From: Bacteroidota bacterium
Lineage (GTDB): Bacteria; Bacteroidota; Bacteroidia; Cytophagales; Cyclobacteriaceae
Assembly: GCA_018266395.1 (NCBI GenBank)
Contig: JAFEAM010000016.1
Span: 51,305 to 115,304 of the forward strand
Direction: 5' to 3'
DNA: 64,000 nt
Positions 38,649 through 47,113 of this stretch are shown here, in pieces (the first letter of the stretch is position 1; each line of letters starts with the position of its first letter). The notes beneath the pieces were generated by a model. That model was not told where the DNA came from and ran no database searches. It saw nothing but the letters and a program-made list of their open reading frames with translations. Made by a program: the position numbers and the translations under genes.

Positions 38649-38692
38649 TTATAGTGACCTTATAGTGACCTTATAGAGACCTTATAGTGATT
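38649..38692. repeat. Four tandem 11-bp repeats (TTATAGTGACC)
   Basis: Four head-to-tail copies read TTATAGTGACC, TTATAGTGACC, TTATAGAGACC and TTATAGTGATT. They sit in the 262-bp gap between menE and the convergent repressor gene. The 11-bp period is close to one helical turn. No reading frame covers them. Confidence 0.9.
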
Positions 38693-38760
38693 TGTGTTAA
38701 ATGGCAACGGCACAGCAACAGTACAACAACGGCTGAACACCCGATCTCCAGAAATGGCAA

Positions 38761-38802
38761 CTTCATGCCCCTCCTTACGGGGAGGGACAATGAAGTTTTC
38801 TT
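38761..38802 (+). terminator. Probable terminator between menE and the repressor gene
   Basis: A GC-rich stem (CCCCTCC with GGGGAGG, loop TTAC) is enclosed by CTTCAT and ATGAAG and followed on the plus strand by TTTTCTT. It could end menE transcripts. It is less good on the other strand. Confidence 0.6.
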
Positions 38803-38805
38803 CAG

Positions 38806-39621
38806 CTAAGAAGATTTCTTTGATGCTTTTAATTTTGGCTTTTCCGACGTCTTGAGCTCCTGCAATTCCTTCTGCAGTTCCAGTACAACGCTTGCCAATT
38901 GTTCTACCGACATATCGCCGCGACCGCTACCGTTGAATTCAGGGAACTGCATGCTGATATAAGCCTTTGCCACCCAGGCTTCAATAACTTCTTCGGCGTC
39001 GATCTGGTAAGGGGCATACTGGCGGTTATCAGAAACGAGAAACAGTTTACCGTTTTCTGTGAGGTAGTTGAAAACCCGCTTGTACACGATCCCGTCACGC
39101 TGGGTGACCAGTACGTATGATTTTCCATTCTTGATTTCACGAACGTCTTCCACCCATTCACCAATGATGATCGTGCCGGGTTGAATAGGAAGCATGGAAT
39201 CACCAGTGATCTCAAACGCGCGATAGGTCCCCTGGTTGAGTATGGGTAATTTGAAACGCGGGAGTTCCTTAATGAATTCAGGATCAGCATAGCCGTTCAG
39301 GTATCCCGCCGCCGCTTTCTGAGGTACCAACTCAATGTTATCTCTTCGCTGGTCATCCACTGTAACGACAAGCACCTCTTTACTGTTAAGAAGCTTTCTC
39401 TCGTAGTCCTTCAGTTGACTGATATCGCGACTGATGAAGATATCAACTGAGAGTCCCGCCAGTGCGGCCATCTTTTGAAGAAGTTCAAGGCGTGGTTCCG
39501 CCCTTCCCTCCTCGTAGGCACCTACGAGCGATCGTTTAATGTCGAGGCGCTGAGCAAATTGATCCTGAGTCAGACCCAGCTGTCTTCGCGCATAGCGAAT
39601 GTTTTCATTAAGCTTGACCAT
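38806..39621 (-). CDS. XRE-family repressor with LexA-like S24 self-cleavage domain
   Basis: This 271-residue regulator begins with an XRE helix-turn-helix (residues 1-62, RRQLGLTQDQFAQRL) and ends with an S24 peptidase domain. The cleavage site Ala105-Gly106 (KAAAGYL), the nucleophile Ser142 (ITGDSMLPI) and the base Lys181 (GIVYKRVF) are intact. It should therefore be self-cleaving, like LexA or phage CI. A 44-residue hydrophobic helix-free tail follows. The ATG at 39621 is four bases after the stop of the 83-codon gene. Two palindromes upstream are likely operators. No SOS gene or phage is nearby. Confidence 0.92.
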   Translation of the reverse strand: MVKLNENIRYARRQLGLTQDQFAQRLDIKRSLVGAYEEGRAEPRLELLQKMAALAGLSVDIFISRDISQLKDYERKLLNSKEVLVVTVDDQRRDNIELVPQKAAAGYLNGYADPEFIKELPRFKLPILNQGTYRAFEITGDSMLPIQPGTIIIGEWVEDVREIKNGKSYVLVTQRDGIVYKRVFNYLTENGKLFLVSDNRQYAPYQIDAEEVIEAWVAKAYISMQFPEFNGSGRGDMSVEQLASVVLELQKELQELKTSEKPKLKASKKSS

Positions 39622-39625
39622 GGTA

Positions 39626-39877
39626 TTAGCTGTTAAAAACAAGGATTCGACCTGAGTGAATGTTCCTGGAACGAAGTGAATACAGGTTTCGCTGAAAATA
39701 ATTCTCCCGGTGCTGCATTGCTTCCACGTGGCGGTGGATCTTATCAACAACCTCAGAAACTGTAGAAGTAGGTTCTGTCAGCAGGTAACCATAGCAAGGT
39801 TGATCAAATCCCTCAGCCTGAAAACTGACCTGAAATTTGCCGGAAGCAAGCCGTTTAGTAGACCATTTTAGCTTCAT
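39626..39877 (-). CDS. Small protein translated with the XRE-S24 repressor
   Basis: An 83-residue protein of unknown family, basic with KWSTKRLASGKFQVSF at the start and HRHVEAMQHRENYF in the middle. The gene begins with ATG at 39877 directly at the edge of a 21-bp palindrome and ends four bases before the repressor ATG. Tight spacing and shared operator support a real co-regulated gene. Codon use is ordinary. No homology is claimed. Confidence 0.65.
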   Translation of the reverse strand: MKLKWSTKRLASGKFQVSFQAEGFDQPCYGYLLTEPTSTVSEVVDKIHRHVEAMQHRENYFQRNLYSLRSRNIHSGRILVFNS

Positions 39878-39897
39878 TGACTAAATTGTTTAGTCAA
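39877..39897. promoter_or_regulatory. Palindromic operator 1 (TTGACTAAA-3-TTTAGTCAA)
   Basis: A perfect 9+3+9 inverted repeat abuts the start codon of the 83-codon gene. Its core GACTAA-N5-TTAGTC is repeated exactly at 39933-39949. Likely binding site of the XRE-S24 protein (inference). Confidence 0.75.
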
Positions 39898-39931
39898 ATA
39901 AAACTAACATTCTTCACAATCCAAAACAATC

Positions 39932-39950
39932 AGACTAATATATTTAGTCT
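39932..39950. promoter_or_regulatory. Palindromic operator 2 (AGACTAA-5-TTAGTCT)
   Basis: A 7+5+7 inverted repeat with the same GACTAA-N5-TTAGTC core as operator 1. The two sites are 54 bp apart, about five helical turns. The right arm covers the last codons and stop of menC. Confidence 0.72.
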
Positions 39951-41023
39951 AATTCGGTGAAATCCCAATTTTCTTGGGAATTAAATAGCAAATGGCCCTT
40001 AGATACCTCCAGCGGAGAGGGTATGTTGTCATTATAAATAAGGCCTGTGCCAAGGCCCTGTAGCATTTTCACAGGGTATTCCAATGTGAATTGAGCCAAT
40101 GCGTTGAGCCCCACATTGCTTTCAAGGGCCGATGTTATCCACCACCCCACACCCTCCTTTTCTGCAGCCGCAATCCACTCCCGGACACCCGCCAGGCCGC
40201 CATGAAGCATTGGCTTCAGAATAACAAACTGCGGCTTCAGTCGCTGTAAGAGGTCAGCTTTTTGGGTTTGTCCCTGAATCCCAATCAATTCTTCATCCAA
40301 AGCAATCGGAATGGGCGAGTTGCGGCACAGTTCAGCTGTAAAGGGCGAACCAACTGGCAATGGTTGTTCAATGGAATGAATGTCATAACGTGAGAGGTCC
40401 ATCAACTTATAATCCACTTCATCCTCCTTAAAGGAACCGTTGGCGTCTAGCCGTATGGTAATGACATCCCTGTAATACTTACGCCTTATAAACTGCAGGA
40501 TATCAAGCTCCCGTTCAAAATTTATCCCGCCGATCTTGATTTTGACGCAAGTAAAGCCCTCGTCAATCTTGATGCTGACCTGCTGGAGCATGTAATCCAG
40601 GCCCCCCATCCACACCAAACCGTTAATGGGTATCGCGTGGCCCCTTACGAATTCATTATCAAAAATGATCCTTCTACCACCATTGACCAGATCCAGCATT
40701 GCAGTTTCGAGTGCGAAGGTGACGGAAGAACTCAGCTTCAATTCGGTGGCCACATTTTGAACCTTTTCCAGCGACCCAAGTGCCTCCATCTGCCTGCCGG
40801 CAATCAGGCCCACCAGCTTTTCCATCTGAGTCTCAACATCCAACGGTCTTTCCGGACTCAGTCCTGCCAAGGGACCGGCCTCACCGATGCCAAAGACCTC
40901 CGGATGACGGTCATCCCAGACTTTGAGGAACCAGGAATCCTTTTGCCGCATCGAGCCACGCGAAGTCCTTGCCTGAAATCCAAAATGAAAGGTTCTTTTA
41001 GAATAGCTAGCCTGCAATGCCAT
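39944..41023 (-). CDS. menC: o-succinylbenzoate synthase
   Basis: This enolase-superfamily enzyme dehydrates SHCHC to o-succinylbenzoate. The ATG at 41023 (MALQASYSKRTFHFGFQAR) matches the usual OSBS start; an ATG at 41080 is also in frame. The catalytic Lys pair is CVKIKIGG, metal ligands lie at LDANGSFKE, and later Asp-Glu (ALDEELIG) and Lys (FVILKPML) positions are visible. About 360 residues. The gene is separated from the other men genes by the repressor pair and lies on the opposite strand. Dipeptide epimerases look similar, but the context favours MenC. Confidence 0.88.
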   Translation of the reverse strand: MALQASYSKRTFHFGFQARTSRGSMRQKDSWFLKVWDDRHPEVFGIGEAGPLAGLSPERPLDVETQMEKLVGLIAGRQMEALGSLEKVQNVATELKLSSSVTFALETAMLDLVNGGRRIIFDNEFVRGHAIPINGLVWMGGLDYMLQQVSIKIDEGFTCVKIKIGGINFERELDILQFIRRKYYRDVITIRLDANGSFKEDEVDYKLMDLSRYDIHSIEQPLPVGSPFTAELCRNSPIPIALDEELIGIQGQTQKADLLQRLKPQFVILKPMLHGGLAGVREWIAAAEKEGVGWWITSALESNVGLNALAQFTLEYPVKMLQGLGTGLIYNDNIPSPLEVSKGHLLFNSQENWDFTELD

Positions 41024-41082
41024 GGGCACGAATATGGCTTTGTCCTGCGGCAAATACAATCCAGACTCTAATTTTGCCATCT

Positions 41083-42279
41083 GTGAATTTGTCTGCTATC
41101 GATATCAGGGATTACGCCTACGAACTGCCGGAGGACCGGATTGCGAATCAGCCATTGACCCAAAGAGATCAGTCTAAACTTCTGGTCTGTAAAGGAGGCC
41201 GGATTTCACATGAAACGTTCAAAGAACTGCCAAACCTGCTCCCGAACAACACAACCCTTTTTTTTAATGACACGAAGGTGATCAGGGCCAGATTCCGTTT
41301 CGTTACAACTACCGGGGCTCACATTGAAGTCTTTCTCCTGAACCCCATAAGCCCGAGTACACTTTTGTCGGTCAACCTGGCAACAAAGGGCGTTGTGACG
41401 TGGAAATGCCTTGTGGGGAACATAAAACGATGGAAACCAGGTTCAAGCCTTACACTAAACCTCCGTGGTGTCGAGCTTAAGGCGACTCTGCTCAACCGTG
41501 ACGAAGGAATTGTTCAACTCGAATGGTTTCCGACTGAGTATTCATTTGGGGAAATTATTGAAATGGCCGGTGTCGTTCCTTTACCACCATATATAAGGAG
41601 AGAAGCTGATGAAAAAGACCTGGAGCGTTATCAAACCGTCTATGCAGCACACTCCGGCGCGGTCGCTGCCCCCACCGCGGGCCTCCATTTTACGGATACG
41701 GTAATAGGCGAACTGAGAAAGAAGGGGATCCAGCTCGAATTTCTTACCCTGCATGTCAGTGCCGGAACCTTCATGCCCGTGAAGGCTGCCAACGCCATAG
41801 AACATGATATGCATGCAGAACAAATTGTGGTAAGCCGGCAAAGTCTGGAAGCCCTTCTGCAGCCCAACCGTATGATTGTCGCCGTTGGAACCACTGCTAT
41901 GAGGACGCTAGAGAGCCTCTATTGGTTTGGGGTCAAGCTGCAGCATGATCCAGATGCCACATTCCTGATTGAAAAGCTATATCCTTATACCCCAAACTTG
42001 GTTACAACGAGTGCTAACGAGGCAATCCAAAACATTATTGCCATGATGGAAAGGCAGGGTATATCTGAAATAGCAGGTAGTACCTCCATATACATGTTCC
42101 CTGGTTATCAGTTCAAGATCTGCAGGGGCCTTATTACCAACTTCCATCAACCACAGTCCACGCTCCTATTACTAGTGGCAGCTTTCATTGGCCCGATCTG
42201 GAAAGATCTTTACAGAGAGGCCATGCTGAACCAATACCGCTTTCTAAGCTACGGCGATAGCTCTTTGCTCATTCCGTGA
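41083..42279 (+). CDS. queA: S-adenosylmethionine:tRNA ribosyltransferase-isomerase
   Basis: QueA makes epoxyqueuosine in tRNA from preQ1. IDIRDYAYELPEDRIANQPL is the family N-terminus, and HSGAVAAPTAGLHFTDTV, LHVSAGTFMPV and LITNFHQPQSTLLLLVAAF are clear QueA blocks. At about 398 residues it is longer than the usual 345. I chose the GTG at 41083; the frame runs back to an ATG at 41017 that would overlap menC. A TAATTTTG box at 41069 would give a near-leaderless message. The divergent spacing to menC is 59 bp. Confidence 0.9.
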   Translation: MNLSAIDIRDYAYELPEDRIANQPLTQRDQSKLLVCKGGRISHETFKELPNLLPNNTTLFFNDTKVIRARFRFVTTTGAHIEVFLLNPISPSTLLSVNLATKGVVTWKCLVGNIKRWKPGSSLTLNLRGVELKATLLNRDEGIVQLEWFPTEYSFGEIIEMAGVVPLPPYIRREADEKDLERYQTVYAAHSGAVAAPTAGLHFTDTVIGELRKKGIQLEFLTLHVSAGTFMPVKAANAIEHDMHAEQIVVSRQSLEALLQPNRMIVAVGTTAMRTLESLYWFGVKLQHDPDATFLIEKLYPYTPNLVTTSANEAIQNIIAMMERQGISEIAGSTSIYMFPGYQFKICRGLITNFHQPQSTLLLLVAAFIGPIWKDLYREAMLNQYRFLSYGDSSLLIP

Positions 42280-42308
42280 TCTAACCTAATTCCAAATTCC
42301 ATTCGCCG

Positions 42309-42333
42309 GGTGGTCAAGCTTGACTTGACCATC
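42309..42333. other. Inverted repeat downstream of queA
   Basis: TGGTCAAG and CTTGACCA form an 8-bp stem around CTTGA, extended by a G-T and a G-C pair. No T-run follows, so it is a weak terminator candidate or a binding site for the large operon's promoter region (42280-42456). Confidence 0.5.
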
Positions 42334-42456
42334 ATTTGATAACAACCTAGAAAACAAGGGGTAACAAGATGCCCCTGAAATGAGCGGGTCAATAGGAATT
42401 TTCGGTGAATTGTTCCATATTGACAAATCAAACCAGTCCCTTAACCGACCTTGCTT

Positions 42457-45400
42457 ATGAAAGATTGGCTGACCAGAGTCTTGGGTGTTGATCCTGAAGA
42501 AACTGGACCCGTGTCCCTCCTCCTTGCGATCAGCTTCTTCATGGGGCTCTTCCTTGCAACCGTCTCTGTTGCGGCCCAGACGTTCTTTTTGAGCCAGGAA
42601 AGCAACCTGAGTGAGAAATATGACCTACCCAAGGCCATTGTGCTTGGTGGCGGACTTGGATTCCTTGCAACCGGGTTGTTCAACATTCTCCAGGGCAAGA
42701 TTCCATTCAGGTTTCTGGCCATGTTCTTCTTGGTGATGATCATTGGGGCTACTGCCTTTCTGGAATTCGGAGAGAACTACTTCTCTAACCCGATCACCTA
42801 TTACTATGTGGGATTTGCCCTTGTGCTCCCCTTTACCTTTGTCACTCAGCTGGTTTTCTGGGGTTCTTTTAACCGATTATTCACCCTTCGTCAGCAAAAG
42901 AAAGTGGTGGGCTCTGTGTCTGTGGGAAGTGACATTGCACAAATAATAGCCTTCTTCGCCATTCCCGTCTTGCTTCAATTCATTCCAACTGAAGGACTTT
43001 TCACCATAGGTCTGTTCAGTATTGCAGGCGTTCTGGTGTTGTTTTTCCTGCTTTCAGGAAAATACCTGGCCAAACCATCACAGGCCGCAGGGATGATGAT
43101 TGAAAATGAAAACAAGAAACTGAATATCTTCCAATTCATCGGCATACGGTACATCGTGTTGCTTTGTGTTTTCGTTACCGTATCACTCGCGGCACTCCGA
43201 TTCGTTGACTATTCTTTTTACAATCTTACCAGCTCCATATTTGAATCCAACGAACTGCCCATATTCCTGAGCTTGTTCGAGGCGACGGTCGTCATATTCG
43301 GATTCATATTCGGAACATTTGCCACGGATAAAATACAGGAAGACTATGGCCTTCGTGTTTCCCTTATCATCAACCCATTGCTATTGATCATATTCACCGG
43401 GGCTGCCCTCGGACTTGGATTCTTCTTCGGTTTTGAAAAGAGCGCCGGTGACTCAGCCATCTTCTTCTTTATCATGGTGGCCATGAGTAAGCTGGTGATC
43501 AACTCACTCCGTGATTCACTGGACTCCCCCATTTTCAAATTCTATTACGTTCCGATTGACAAGTCCATCAAACTGGATGCCCAGACCAAGATTGAAGGTG
43601 TGGTGACGGCTTTTGCCACCATGTTTGCGGGGGGACTCATCGTGCTGATCAACCAGTTTGATTTCTTTAATCTCCTTTCAATAACGCTATTGACTCTCCC
43701 ACTGCTTTTGGTATGGTACTTATTGATAGGCCGGATGTATCATGGTTACCGCGATACCCTCCAGGAGTCCCTTCAGAAGAACCGGGCCTCCGTAGCCCAG
43801 GATGTGGTCCGGGAATTCACATTGAACAGTGTGCTTGCTAAAGAGATAAACAGCACTGCAGAGGAGAAAGTAATCTATGGTCTGAAGCTGATGGAAAAGC
43901 TTGAGCCCGCACTCTTTGAAACCTCTATACAAAAACTTGCAAAGAGTGACCTGAGGAAAGTAAAGGAGTTTGCTGAAGCAAAGATTCACGAGCTTGGCCT
44001 CGATGCAGATCAGAATACAGAAACGATGGGCCTTGCCAGGCAGGCAGCCGGTGCTGCCGAAGACAGCGATCTCATGGCCATCTCACCTGAGAAACTGATG
44101 AAGTTGGGAAAATCGGTGAAGCAATCCGATCGTATACTCGCTGCCAAACTTCTGCGTAAGCTGGTAAGTCAGCGCACCATCTTTATCCTGTTGGAACTTC
44201 TCAGGGACGTTGATCCCAAGGTTCGTTCTGAGGCCATCCTCACTGCAAGAAAAGTAAAGAGACCCGAGACCTGGCCTGTCATGATCGACATGCTGATCTC
44301 GCCTGTTTACAGCAATCAGGTAACTGCGGCATTGAAAGAGGCGGGAACTCCTGCATTACAAGTATTGGATACAGCATTCTATAAATCGGGACAGAATGAT
44401 CAGGTGATGCTGAAGATCGTTCAGATTATGGGCCACATCGGCGGAGAAGAAGCGTGGAAACTTCTCTGGAAGAAATCCGATTACCCTGATAAGCGTATTG
44501 TAAAAGAGATCTTCTTTTCACTCCGTTTCACCAACTACCAGGCCAAAGGAAGAGAAAGAAGCCAGGTGATGGAATTACTGGATACGGAAATTGGCAAGAC
44601 GCTTTGGAATCTCTGTGCACAGGAAGAGTTACCCGAAGACGAGCACTTTAAATTCCTTAAAGAAGCCTTGCGCGAAGAATTGCGCGACAATTATGATCAG
44701 TTGTCCCTGCTGCTTTCCATTTTATATGATCCCAACTCCGTGCAGCTCGTACGGGAGAACGTGGAGACCGGCACGGTCGACGGTATTGCCTACGCGCTTG
44801 AACTTCTGGATCTGTTCGTGGATCAGGAATTAAAACCCAAGCTCTTCCCCATTTACGATGACATCCCCGTAAAAGAAAAGATGGATCGTTTGCAGATCTA
44901 CTTCCCAAGGGAGAATTACAATCCTATTCAGGTCGTTAACTACATTCTGAATCGGGACTTTAACCTCAATAACCGGTGGACCAAAATGTGTGCGGTATAT
45001 TCATCCGCATTCATTCCGGAATTCAGGGTAAGCCGCGGACTTATCGGCCAGATGTTCAACCCCGATCGCTTGCTTCAGGAGACGGCAGCGTGGGTTATCT
45101 ATAATAAAGACAAGGCGGCCTATAAAGTGATTGCAGACCGGTTGCCATTGCGCGACAAGAAGTTTCTTGATTCCGCAATTGAGAATAATCAACTCCTGGA
45201 AGGTCTGGAGGATGGTTTCTATCTCGGTATCGAGATGGTTATGTATATCAAAGCTTTGCCAGTGTTTCAGGGGATTCCAGGCGTGATCCTTAGCGATCTG
45301 GCGGACAAGATCATCCCGGTTGATCTCAGACCCAAAGACAAGATACTTTTCAATAACCCGGATGAAAATCTTCCCATCATGATTGCAGCGCATGGCAAAG

Positions 45401-45642
45401 TGAAATTGATGGACGGGAACAAGGAGATCATGATGATGACCCGGGGATCTGTGTTTGGTGACTTGTTCCAGGAAGGGCCAACGCCAAGAATCACTGAGGC
45501 TGAGGCAATTGAAAGATCAGTCATCTTCAGAATCAACCTGACCGACTTCTACTTTGTAATGGCCAAACATCATGAGTTGGTACAAGGACTGGTCAGGAAC
45601 GTGACCCGTAAAGAACAAGTAAGTAATACCGTGGAAGCATAA
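42457..45642 (+). CDS. Nucleotide-transporter-like membrane protein fused to HEAT repeats and a cyclic-nucleotide-binding-like domain
   Basis: This 1061-residue protein has about 12 transmembrane helices (about residues 20-430), with a fold resembling the ATP/ADP translocase (NTT/Npt) or MFS families. A long helical region (about 430-920) follows. It contains HEAT-like repeats, for example ELLRDVDPKVRSEAILTARK. The C-terminal 120 residues form a cNMP-binding-like beta barrel, whose cassette reads GSVFGDLFQEGPTPRITEAEA, near FGEL...PRxA. The ATG at 42457 is preferred over a TTG at 42451. It leads the six-gene operon; the next gene starts after 25 bp. Whether it transports or only senses is unknown. 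Confidence 0.85.
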   Translation: MKDWLTRVLGVDPEETGPVSLLLAISFFMGLFLATVSVAAQTFFLSQESNLSEKYDLPKAIVLGGGLGFLATGLFNILQGKIPFRFLAMFFLVMIIGATAFLEFGENYFSNPITYYYVGFALVLPFTFVTQLVFWGSFNRLFTLRQQKKVVGSVSVGSDIAQIIAFFAIPVLLQFIPTEGLFTIGLFSIAGVLVLFFLLSGKYLAKPSQAAGMMIENENKKLNIFQFIGIRYIVLLCVFVTVSLAALRFVDYSFYNLTSSIFESNELPIFLSLFEATVVIFGFIFGTFATDKIQEDYGLRVSLIINPLLLIIFTGAALGLGFFFGFEKSAGDSAIFFFIMVAMSKLVINSLRDSLDSPIFKFYYVPIDKSIKLDAQTKIEGVVTAFATMFAGGLIVLINQFDFFNLLSITLLTLPLLLVWYLLIGRMYHGYRDTLQESLQKNRASVAQDVVREFTLNSVLAKEINSTAEEKVIYGLKLMEKLEPALFETSIQKLAKSDLRKVKEFAEAKIHELGLDADQNTETMGLARQAAGAAEDSDLMAISPEKLMKLGKSVKQSDRILAAKLLRKLVSQRTIFILLELLRDVDPKVRSEAILTARKVKRPETWPVMIDMLISPVYSNQVTAALKEAGTPALQVLDTAFYKSGQNDQVMLKIVQIMGHIGGEEAWKLLWKKSDYPDKRIVKEIFFSLRFTNYQAKGRERSQVMELLDTEIGKTLWNLCAQEELPEDEHFKFLKEALREELRDNYDQLSLLLSILYDPNSVQLVRENVETGTVDGIAYALELLDLFVDQELKPKLFPIYDDIPVKEKMDRLQIYFPRENYNPIQVVNYILNRDFNLNNRWTKMCAVYSSAFIPEFRVSRGLIGQMFNPDRLLQETAAWVIYNKDKAAYKVIADRLPLRDKKFLDSAIENNQLLEGLEDGFYLGIEMVMYIKALPVFQGIPGVILSDLADKIIPVDLRPKDKILFNNPDENLPIMIAAHGKVKLMDGNKEIMMMTRGSVFGDLFQEGPTPRITEAEAIERSVIFRINLTDFYFVMAKHHELVQGLVRNVTRKEQVSNTVEA

Positions 45643-45667
45643 TTTCTTGATATAAATAACTATTGCT

Positions 45668-47101
45668 ATGGCATACGATATTGACGTCCTGATAACATAC
45701 GCCGAAAAGGACAACGAGGCAGGTAAGAAAAACAGCAATGATCAGGGCTGGGTAACCCAGTTCAAGAAATTCCTCGAACTGATGCTGCATCAGGTGAAGG
45801 GTGAAACTTCCAACATCGTACTGAAGTCCGAGTTCGATGATTTCACTGCTTCTTCACTCAGCAACGCAGCAGTTCTGGTTGTAATCCTGTCGAAAGATTT
45901 TGTCCAGTCAGGGAGATGCCTCGACACTGTGGAATCCTACTTCAAGGCCACTGCTGATTCGGGTATGACCCGTGTGTTCAAGGTATTGAAATCTCCCCTC
46001 TCAACCCCGGAGCAACCTCCACGCCTTCGCGAACTGCTTGGGTATGACATGTTCCAGTTGGACAATGAAACAGGTCAGATGAAGGAGTATGCCGACTTCT
46101 TCAGCCAGGAGGCTGAGAAGCAATACTGGATGAAAATGGTTGACCTGGTTTACGATGTTCACGATACCATTACCATGTTGACTGGCCAATCCAAAAGTGA
46201 GATTCGCAACATTTACAAGAAGAAGACTATTTACCTCGCTGAGACCGGACACGACCTGTCTATTCAGCGCAATATTATAAAGCGGGAACTTCAGCGTCAC
46301 GGATATGTGGTGCTGCCCTCCCATCCCCTTCCGATGAGGAATGAGGAACTCGAGCGGGTGGTCAGAAAAGATCTTGAAGAATGCAGCCTCTCGGTTCACC
46401 TCATCGGAAGTGCTTACGGCGAAATCCCTGAAGGATCAGAACGGTCAGTGGTTGATTTGCAGAACAAGTTGGCTGCTGAACATGCCGTGGTGAAGAGATC
46501 CCGAAAGGAAGAATTCTCCAGGCTGATCTGGATCGCCCCCAATCTTAGGAATGCAAGTGACCGCCAGAAGGGATTCATTGATTCCCTGCGCCGGGATATA
46601 GAAGCCCAGGAAGGAGCTGAAATACTTCAGAATCCACTGGAAGATTTCAAGAATATCATGCGCGAAGAACTCCAATCCGTCCAGGAACGCAAAGATGAGC
46701 AGCAACTCGCGGGCAAGACCATCTATCTCGTTCACGACAAAGTGGATCATGAAATGGCCCTCCCGCTGATTGACATCATTCAGAAGTCTGGCTTTAATGT
46801 TGTCTATCCAGCCTTTGAAGGCGATCTGATGGAAGTAAGAAGAAAGCATATAGAGAACCTTCGCCGTTTTGACGGTGCCATCATCCTCAAAGGCAAAGTC
46901 AATGATCAGTGGGTAAGAATGAAAGTGCTGGATCTGCTAAAGGCTCCAGGGTTCGGTCGCAACAAACCGATTCAGGGCAAAGCCATTGTAAGTCAGAACA
47001 ATCTCGACACCTATAAGAACCAGGATGTGACTCTTATCACCGGCGATAAGGACAAGTCCATCGAGTCCCTGAAAATGTTCCTCCAAGAATTCAAATCATA
47101 A
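45668..47101 (+). CDS. Protein with three TIR-like domains
   Basis: The 477-residue protein begins with a TIR-like domain (about 4-100): DIDVLITYAEKDNEAG, ALVVILSKDFVQSGRC-type strand and a possible catalytic Glu89 after the Cys84. A second module of TIR-like fold (about 186-290, KTIYLAETGHDLSIQ, LSVHLIGSAYGE) and a third (about 350-445, KTIYLVHDKVDHEM, FDGAIILKGKV) follow. The second and third start with the same KTIYL strand and look like a duplicated DUF4062-type unit. NADase activity of the first domain is possible but not shown by motif. It sits 12 bp before the STAND ATPase gene. Confidence 0.82.
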   Translation: MAYDIDVLITYAEKDNEAGKKNSNDQGWVTQFKKFLELMLHQVKGETSNIVLKSEFDDFTASSLSNAAVLVVILSKDFVQSGRCLDTVESYFKATADSGMTRVFKVLKSPLSTPEQPPRLRELLGYDMFQLDNETGQMKEYADFFSQEAEKQYWMKMVDLVYDVHDTITMLTGQSKSEIRNIYKKKTIYLAETGHDLSIQRNIIKRELQRHGYVVLPSHPLPMRNEELERVVRKDLEECSLSVHLIGSAYGEIPEGSERSVVDLQNKLAAEHAVVKRSRKEEFSRLIWIAPNLRNASDRQKGFIDSLRRDIEAQEGAEILQNPLEDFKNIMREELQSVQERKDEQQLAGKTIYLVHDKVDHEMALPLIDIIQKSGFNVVYPAFEGDLMEVRRKHIENLRRFDGAIILKGKVNDQWVRMKVLDLLKAPGFGRNKPIQGKAIVSQNNLDTYKNQDVTLITGDKDKSIESLKMFLQEFKS

Positions 47102-47113
47102 ACACTCCAGTCT

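Larger units (their letters stand above)
38544..38805. other. Intergenic gap between menE and the XRE-S24 gene
   Basis: This gap between convergent genes holds the four 11-bp repeats and the terminator hairpin. A small inverted repeat (GCAAAA/TTTTGC) is seen near 38563. No gene is supported. Confidence 0.5.

Noticed and set aside
38649..38692. CRISPR array
   Set aside because: The repeats are 11 bp and contiguous with no spacers, and no cas gene is nearby.
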